64,000 bases of DNA. Origin: Metallyticus violacea. Taxonomy: Eukaryota > Arthropoda > Insecta > Mantodea > Metallyticidae. Of this stretch, positions 57,244 through 64,000 are shown piece by piece (position 1 is the stretch's first letter; every line of letters starts with the position of its first letter). The DNA lies in contig CM060846.1 of NCBI GenBank assembly GCA_030762175.1, positions 181,324,541-181,388,540 of the forward strand, given 5' to 3'. The translations under genes were made by a program, and so were the position numbers. Under the pieces are notes generated by a model. It had not been told where the DNA came from and ran no database searches. It was given only the letters and a program-made list of their open reading frames with translations.

Positions 57244-60200
57244 TGTCTAAAAGTACTTTGAACATTATGCTTCCTGAAGACACGGATTTAGTCAATTACT
57301 AACATTATTATATATAAATAAACTAATAAAAATTATAATTTTGACTTGAAACTTCAGCTGGTCAGTTGAGAGTTTGCACAGTAGCCCAAGTGACATTAAA
57401 CGGTAGATTCACTCCATCCAGCGTCATGGGGATTACCATAATCTCAGCCTTTTTCTGCATGAGTTAAGCGTATTTTGTTCTGGAAACTAACCGTGATGTA
57501 ACAGATACTACCTCTGCATCTTAATGTCATCAAACATGTCTTGTAAACATTTAAATTTAATTAAATGGAGTTTTTTAAAATTTGGGACTTTAAAACCGTG
57601 TATGGAAAATGACGAGATGGAGCCTTTCTTCCCCGCCTTAATGGCATCTCATATTTGTAAACAGTACATTAAGATTCCCCTGCGATCTAATTGGTAGCCC
57701 TGACATCGTCAGCAGATAGTAGGTGTATCAATTATATCCCAGATTGATTTTGCAACATTTGGAATAGGACACCCCGGAACAGAAAGCCTGTAGCTTCAGT
57801 GGCTCCTTCTAATGTTTGCATTAATTAGTTAACCTAAGAGTTACGCTCCACCTCGTCTACTTTCCTTTTGGATTATGCCCTCCTAGTCGAGGCTTGGCCT
57901 GTGACAATATATATTCAGAACTGTACAGTTAATATAAAAAAAAAACAGCTAACAATATCCATTACGTACTTAAGCAGAGAAATTTGCATATTGTTTGAAA
58001 AGGAATATTTTAACCACTGGTTTATTAAAAACGACCAGCAATTTCCTTTGTGGCAAAAAGAATGCGAAATAAAGTATATTATTTTACTATAAAGATTTTA
58101 TAGCTATAACATTTTATTTTCCAAGAAATAACATTTACATGTATCTATGTGCCCTTCCCCCCCGTTTATTATCAGCCATTTCACTGTTTTAATGCAGTTT
58201 AATCATTAGTGACTATGACGAATATAAGATGTGAACTGACCGTGAAACATTAACCATGTCGCACCAATTTAGGTCACAAATCCTGTTTTTCTCCTTAAAT
58301 AACCTTTCATTTTACAATTCTGAAGCTTGCTATTATACCATTATTATACCATTCCTTTTTTGATCAAAAGTGATATTCTGTAACTCCCAGAAGTATTTGA
58401 TATTGTCAATTAGTTTATAAATATTCTTAACCGCATAAAAATATGTAGGTTTATTATGTTAAGCTTTCTTTCTGCTGAAAATGTTGTTCAGTACAAATTA
58501 CAAATACAAGCTCCTAAGACTTCTTTTCAGGATGTTGCTAATGTCGAAAGCACAAGATGTGGTTTATTTTGTTATATTCCCTTGATATTATTTTATGTGT
58601 GTACTCCGCTGAAGAAGCCATGCTTTTTAAGTATCAATATGCTCTGCTGATTCTACCTAGAAGACCGAAGAAATATCCATTGTCTTACATTACGTTTGAA
58701 ATTTATCCAAACGCCCATCTTATCTACTTTACCTTTTTCAAAATCTTCCTCTCATAAACTTAATCCATGCTCTGAATCCTGGCACGTGCTATTATTACCA
58801 TTAAAATACTGATATTATTTTGTTATCCTGATATAGAAATTTTCATTCTACTACTGTAATTCTTATTGTTCTTGCTATCATGAGCCTTCCTAGCTTCTAC
58901 ATATCAGTAATAGTATTTTTTATTTTACTTACTTTACTAGTACAATTTAATTGTACTCTCATCATATTCATAAGTTTATATGCATAAGAGTTGACATTAT
59001 TACTGAGTGCGTTATTTTTATTGCTCTATTATCTTCTATTTCCTATCGTTATTACGACTAATAATTTTCATTATTCATTTTCATATTCATGTTTACGTAT
59101 TAGTGCACATTTATTCACTATCCTTCAACTTTGGCATGTATTTTTGTGTACAAATGTTATAGTTTTATTGTTTATATTATAATCGTGGTATAATCACTGA
59201 AACTTGGTGTAATTATTATTGGATTGGTAGAGAGGAGGAAAGGGCCTAATGAATTTAGCTCTGCCACCATAAAAATAAACATTTCAAATAAAGTACATGA
59301 CCATGCAGGATACAAAACAACATTTCCTACTCATACAGGACCCAAGACCTAAGCTGTTGACAACAACGTCATGGAGGAATTTTATTTAATTTGAATTTCA
59401 TTAATAGGGTATTCCTTATTTTGGTAAACAAATTTCGTGACAATTTTGCACACATCCCCACAATTTGCTCTATTTGGACCGACCTACTAGGATATGAAGT
59501 TTTTCTGAATCGCATAACCTGAATTCTTGACCTCTTGAGACCAAATTTAAGTGCTAAAATTATTGATGCAATTGGTATTTAACAATTGAAGACAGGGTGT
59601 TATTAGCAAATATAATGTAAATATGTTATTGAAGTTTATATAAATTCCTACATTTTAAATGGTATATTACAATGTCAAAACGATTAACAATATGTTTTTT
59701 TAATTTGATATCAACTATCGTTTTGGCTTCTAAATATGAAATAATACTTCTCCAAGTTGAAGGGCATTCCTCCAGGAATCTAGTGAAAGAAATCAACTGT
59801 TTTCTCTAAAAACGAAGAAACGGTGGAATTAGAAAATACATGTAGTAATAGAAAAATGTAAGTATGCTGTGAGATATAAAAATTAAACATACCAAATAAT
59901 ATACCATTCATTGCTTTACAGGAACAGCATATCCCTTTCCATTTATAAAGAAAGTAATAAAACTGCTAATAAATTCAACAATTATTGATTGAATACACTC
60001 TAAACTGTTCTAATTGTATGTGTTATTTTTATAATTTCTAAGCTACTCTGAATGTATTTATTTTACGTTTTCAATGATTTTAAGATATACAGTTGTTGAT
60101 TATGAAATATTACACCTGAATGCATTGCACTTAAATCAATGTTTCGCACATTATTACAATGAAAATGGAAATATCCGCAAAAGTATTCTTATGTCTGGTG

Positions 60201-60980
60201 GATATGACTCAAATTCCGGAAATAAATTGCTATTGTCTTCCATTTACCGTTACACATCGCCCCTGAGGGAAGAAATTTTATCCTGAATACAGTCTGCAAA
60301 AATTATATTTAAGTACAGCTCTATGAACTGACATAATTACTTCTCAATTTTTGGTTTTGTAGTTCACTTTCAAAAAAATCATAACGTTTCTTTAATGTGT
60401 AAAACTTTTCCAAGTCAACTTTGCGATTTTGGACGTTATTACCATTAACAATTTCCTAGCTTACTCTTAAGTTGGAAAATAATATTTAAGTACTACCTGT
60501 TACCTCTTTCAAATACCTTCTGATAAACCACATTTTATTTTCAGCATTTTAAAATGCACTTCGAATCATGCCATCCATTCAGGGTACAAATAAAACTATA
60601 ACCAAAATAATCACAACTGGATTACTATAAGTATTAAAGCTCCTAGTAAATAGAAAATAAAGCATTACAATGAAGTAAGAATGTAGCGACAGCTAAAAAT
60701 TGACAATTCTGATAATAAAATTTGAATTACGTGGCATAATATAAAAAGGGCACTAGGAAAAACCTCACGCTAGCAATATCCAATCGCATTAGTAATAGAA
60801 GATAGGAAATAAGTTACTTAGAGAAATTTGCGAACATATTAAACGATGCTTTTATAAACATGACCAACAATTTAAAGGTAAATTATGGACGTAAAGCAGA
60901 TGCATTAGATATATTAAACACATTTTTATTAACGTTGCAAACATTCCAAAATTTAAAATTAATAGGACAACACTATTAGA
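57244..60980. other. AT-rich region without assignable features
   Basis: 3.7 kb with only short chance ORFs. No domain, TIR or RNA gene recognised. Confidence 0.5.
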
Positions 60981-60989
60981 AATAACCAA

Positions 60990-61520
60990 AATTATCAATC
61001 ACTCAAAATTTATTAGGATATGATGAAATTACCAGTAACATTTTAAAATATTTTTCACTGATAATAAATGTACCACTCAGTTTTCTATGCAATGATTCAC
61101 TATCACTTTACATTTTTCTAGAATGGCAAATGATATCACATCAAATGAAAGTGCTAATAATAACATACTAGACAAACAGGATGACAGAATTTTCTAGGTA
61201 TTCAAGTTGACAAATGCTTAACTCGGAAAGCACATATAGAGTACATTATGCCAAAACTATAAACGGCTACCTATGCACTTCGGTCATTGTATCATATTAA
61301 TTCTGAAGGTACCCTCAAAACGGCATATTAATGCATATTTATTGTCAATTATTAAATACAATTTAATATTTGGAGGAAACTTATTTGAAGGCAAACATGT
61401 TTTATATTACAAAAGAGGACAATAAGAATAACGTTTAGGAAGAATAATAGAAAATCATGTAAAGATATATTTCGGAAAATGCAAATCGGGATTACTTTCT
61501 TGTCAGTATATCCTTCCTCT
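60990..61520 (+). pseudogene. Non-LTR reverse transcriptase fragments with internal loss
   Basis: The plus strand reads GYDEITSNILKYFS (start of the RT domain, about 61,017-61,060) and PLSFLCNDSLS. It then skips the catalytic core and resumes with FLGIQVDKCLTRKAHIEYI (about 61,195), TATYALRSLYHINSEGTLKTAY and IIKYNLIFGG (to about 61,380), followed by frame-shifted pieces of the QKR-x-IR block. The two ends are about 150 bp apart, so the YADD-containing middle has been deleted. Confidence 0.65.
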
Positions 61521-62087
61521 TATAACATTTTACAATAAAATAAGACCATTTCAATAAAATATCCTAGTATAGAACATAAACTCTAGACAAAATAATAATG
61601 TTCACAGGTTCACTACAATTTTTTTCTTTTATCAAGATGGAGTTTTATTATGAGTGTATTGGTGTATATTAAGCTCTCCCAATTATTGTCAATTACTCAT
61701 CCGATAATAGCAATAGATTCAAATCTGCTCTTGTACAATATTTGTGTAATAAGACATATTATTCAGTTGGCGAATTCACAGATGAATAATATACGCTGCT
61801 CAAATTGTCATAAGACAACATAAAATTTGGAAAAGTATCACTGTATAGGATAAGAAAATATATTAAATATACTGTGGTCTTTTTTCTTGTGTTGGAGCTT
61901 AAATATTTTAAGTGTATAGAAATGAGCGTGTGTAGTTATATAAATATCTTTCATCACTGTATAGATAACATTAATACATCTGTAGACATCTTGACCTGTT
62001 GCACGTTCTGAAGTACATATATTTTAAAAATAACCACATGGAATGTAAATCATCTTAGTCATATTCTTAATCTATGTATATAATATA
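61521..62087. other. AT-rich spacer
   Basis: No feature recognised beyond possible decayed 3' sequence of the RT fragment. Confidence 0.4.
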
Positions 62088-63198
62088 CGAGGGATAAGTT
62101 ATAAGTCACGGCAAGTATTTTTTTCCTCAACAAGAGACGACACGAAAAATCTAAGATATACGATTAAAAGTATATGGTGTTTACTGCTGAGTGGTGCCAC
62201 CAACAAAATGCTGGATGTAGGCAGCCTATGTAGGAAGAAGATAAACACGGACAACTCGGCAACATTGGTTTATTATGGCATGAGTAAAAGCTACATACAA
62301 CTGCTTACGCTGGGTTGCAAATACGTCACAAGATGGGTCTTCCAGGTAATCCACGGTGTATAGCAGCCTTCGAAGAAGTCTCCTAGTACATTTACGGTTC
62401 GTTGCCAACGATGTGGAAGGTGCTGAATACCAGCTGCTGCATGTGAGTTGCTAACAGATTCAACGCGCATCAAAATGGTGTCAAAATGGGGATGAGATCA
62501 TAATCACAATGACTGAAATCGGGCGAATATAAGGAGGGTGGAAGAACTGGCTATCCCTACCGCTGTAAAAGACACTTGACACTCTTGACTTTGTGAGCTG
62601 CCGCGTTACCGTGTAGAATAATGTCGTAGTTCAACAGCTTTGGCCGTTTGTTGCATACGACAAGGCGCAATTGTGACATCAAAAATGATCTCTACTACTG
62701 GGCATTCAAGTGGTTCGTTCACGCACTAGATGGCACACAAGCTCACCTTGGCTGTCATACGCCAGAATGACAATGAATTTTGGAGTCGGCAAAACTTGTG
62801 TTTGCGTGGTGACCCATTCACTGGACTATCACTTGAGTTCTGGTTCATACGCCCTTGCCCGCGTTTCATCAATTGTAGTAATGCTATTCAACATAGCATC
62901 CCTTCTTCCTGAAATCTCGTAAAATTGTTGCGACATGTTTCTGAGCGAGTTCATTCCTGTACCTCACTTAATAGATATGATACACACTTAGCAGTTCCGC
63001 ATGTTCATAAACTCGCGTAAGACACGGTGCATTATTTTTGGCAGAATTACTCTTTGCTCCTCTAATTTCATACATGTTCAGCTCCTATCATCGCACTGTT
63101 TCCACTATCATCACCTGTACATCGTTGTCCGCGGACACAGAATGCCTACTGCGCGGTAGATAGCGAGAAAAAGGTAGTGGCTTATGACATAATCCTCG
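62088..63198 (-). mobile_element. mariner-like transposon, third lineage
   Basis: The left end is CGAGGGATAAGTTATAAGTC. The right end, reverse-complemented from 63,198, is CGAGGATTATGTCATAAGCC. TA flanks both (62,086-62,087 and 63,199-63,200). The length is 1,111 bp. The interior carries a decayed minus-strand transposase. The TIRs differ from both other mariners with recognisable ends. Confidence 0.83.
62230..62800 (-). pseudogene. mariner transposase, heavily degraded
   Basis: On the minus strand: LNYDIILHGNAAAHKVKSVK (about 62,640-62,580), where the second catalytic Asp (HDNA) is Gly; FHPPYIRP for the HPPYSPD block; and AAGIQHLPHRWQRTVNVLGD then FFEG (about 62,430-62,350) for the C-terminal GGDYFEG region. 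Stops and shifts separate all blocks. The N-terminal half is not legible. Confidence 0.72.
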
Positions 63199-63200
63199 TA

Positions 63201-64000
63201 TGTGATTATGATTCGGGAAAACAGTTGCACATCCAAATTTTGCTCCAAAACATATGCCTCGTTGTGTGGTTTAAATCAGTTGTGTCACTGTACAGAACTT
63301 GTGCTTGTGTTTGATTCCATATTCTAATGCAGTTCAGAACGCTTCATTTTTTCTTTTTACTAGAATAGATTTTATAATTTTGGAATATCTGGAAGTTATT
63401 CGTTTTCTGTAAGTGTAATATTACATGTGTGTCTTCTTTTAGTTTCTTGAATTTTAATCTGGGTAACAATTTACCATCCAGATGAACAGTTAGAGTATCA
63501 GGAATATACTTAATAAATGCAGGTTTTGTTAATTCAGCACTTCATTCCTACTCTTTTGCCTCATTTGATGAATAGAATATTCCATAAGAGGATCTTTATC
63601 TTTAACATTCTGGCCAAGTACTGCTGATGCCTGAATTATTTAAAAAGTATACTACACGAAGTCAGAGTATCTATCTATGAGGTTGATTCAGGAATTAAAT
63701 TATACTTTTACCCCAAATATAGCAAATCTGGAACATGAGAAGAGCAAAGTTCATATTTAGGCTTTCCTATAGAGCCACTTTCATTTCAGTACTGATAAGA
63801 GATGCACCGTAGTACGAGTGCAAGTTGGTGCGACTGATATCTTACTGGAAGATTGAAGTATGTCTCAAATACACGAACATTTCATTGTGAAATTTCAATG
63901 GTTTGTTCTGCTAATTTCGTTTGGGGGGAGGAGTTTTCTGTCTACACAAGCAAGATAACGGATATAATAGTCTTGCCATTTTTCAATTACAATTTTTGTA
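63201..64000. other. AT-rich region to the window end
   Basis: No supported gene or repeat. Confidence 0.45.

Overview
This window is eukaryotic, AT-rich, and almost certainly from an arthropod with a large, repeat-filled genome. The evidence is several mariner/Tc1 relics, I-type non-LTR retrotransposons with an RNase H domain, a decayed Ty3/gypsy pol region, tRNA-derived SINEs, and long A/T-rich stretches without coding signal. I cannot name the species; an insect is the best guess. I see no convincing host protein-coding gene, rRNA gene or functional tRNA gene. The base codon 'genes' here all belong to mobile elements and almost all are broken.

Layout. 1-2,250: 5' part of I-type LINE copy A (minus strand), cut by the window edge. 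2,765-7,160: a decayed gypsy-type pol on the minus strand, with protease, RT, RNase H and integrase still in order. 7,471-8,792: a mariner with TIRs and TA flanks. 8,862-9,660: a cluster of a short repeat with an internal tRNA-like segment. 11,262-11,869: two adjacent tRNA-derived SINEs with readable target duplications. 12,280-12,740: a three-unit tandem repeat. About 13,900-23,900: mostly featureless AT-rich DNA. 25,323-32,845: a Tc1-superfamily (DUF4817/DDE) transposon split by full-length LINE copy B, which has a perfect 14-bp target duplication. 36,780-37,840: a mariner relic split by a SINE. 40.5 kb: a hAT-like fragment. 42.7-43.4 kb: a jockey-like RT fragment. 44,896-51,569: LINE copies C (minus) and D (plus) abutting head to head. 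52,473-54,795: a 2.3-kb transposon with CACTG termini and one large ORF. 55,965-57,241 and 62,088-63,198: two more dead mariners. About 61.0-61.5 kb: another non-LTR RT fragment.

The most interesting items are four. (1) The CACTG-ended element at 52.5-54.8 kb: its single protein shows Asp, Asp-x18-C-x2-C and H-x4-H landmarks reminiscent of RAG1/Transib/CMC-type transposases, and has only one nonsense codon. (2) The I-type LINE has 3' UTRs made of about 116-bp tandem units, each with a small hairpin that shows a compensatory base change. (3) The nested insertions at 25.3-32.8 kb and 36.8-37.8 kb give relative ages. (4) There is a tandem 36-bp repeat that keeps a reading frame at 36.0 kb.

All family assignments come from reading motifs by eye; no database search was possible.
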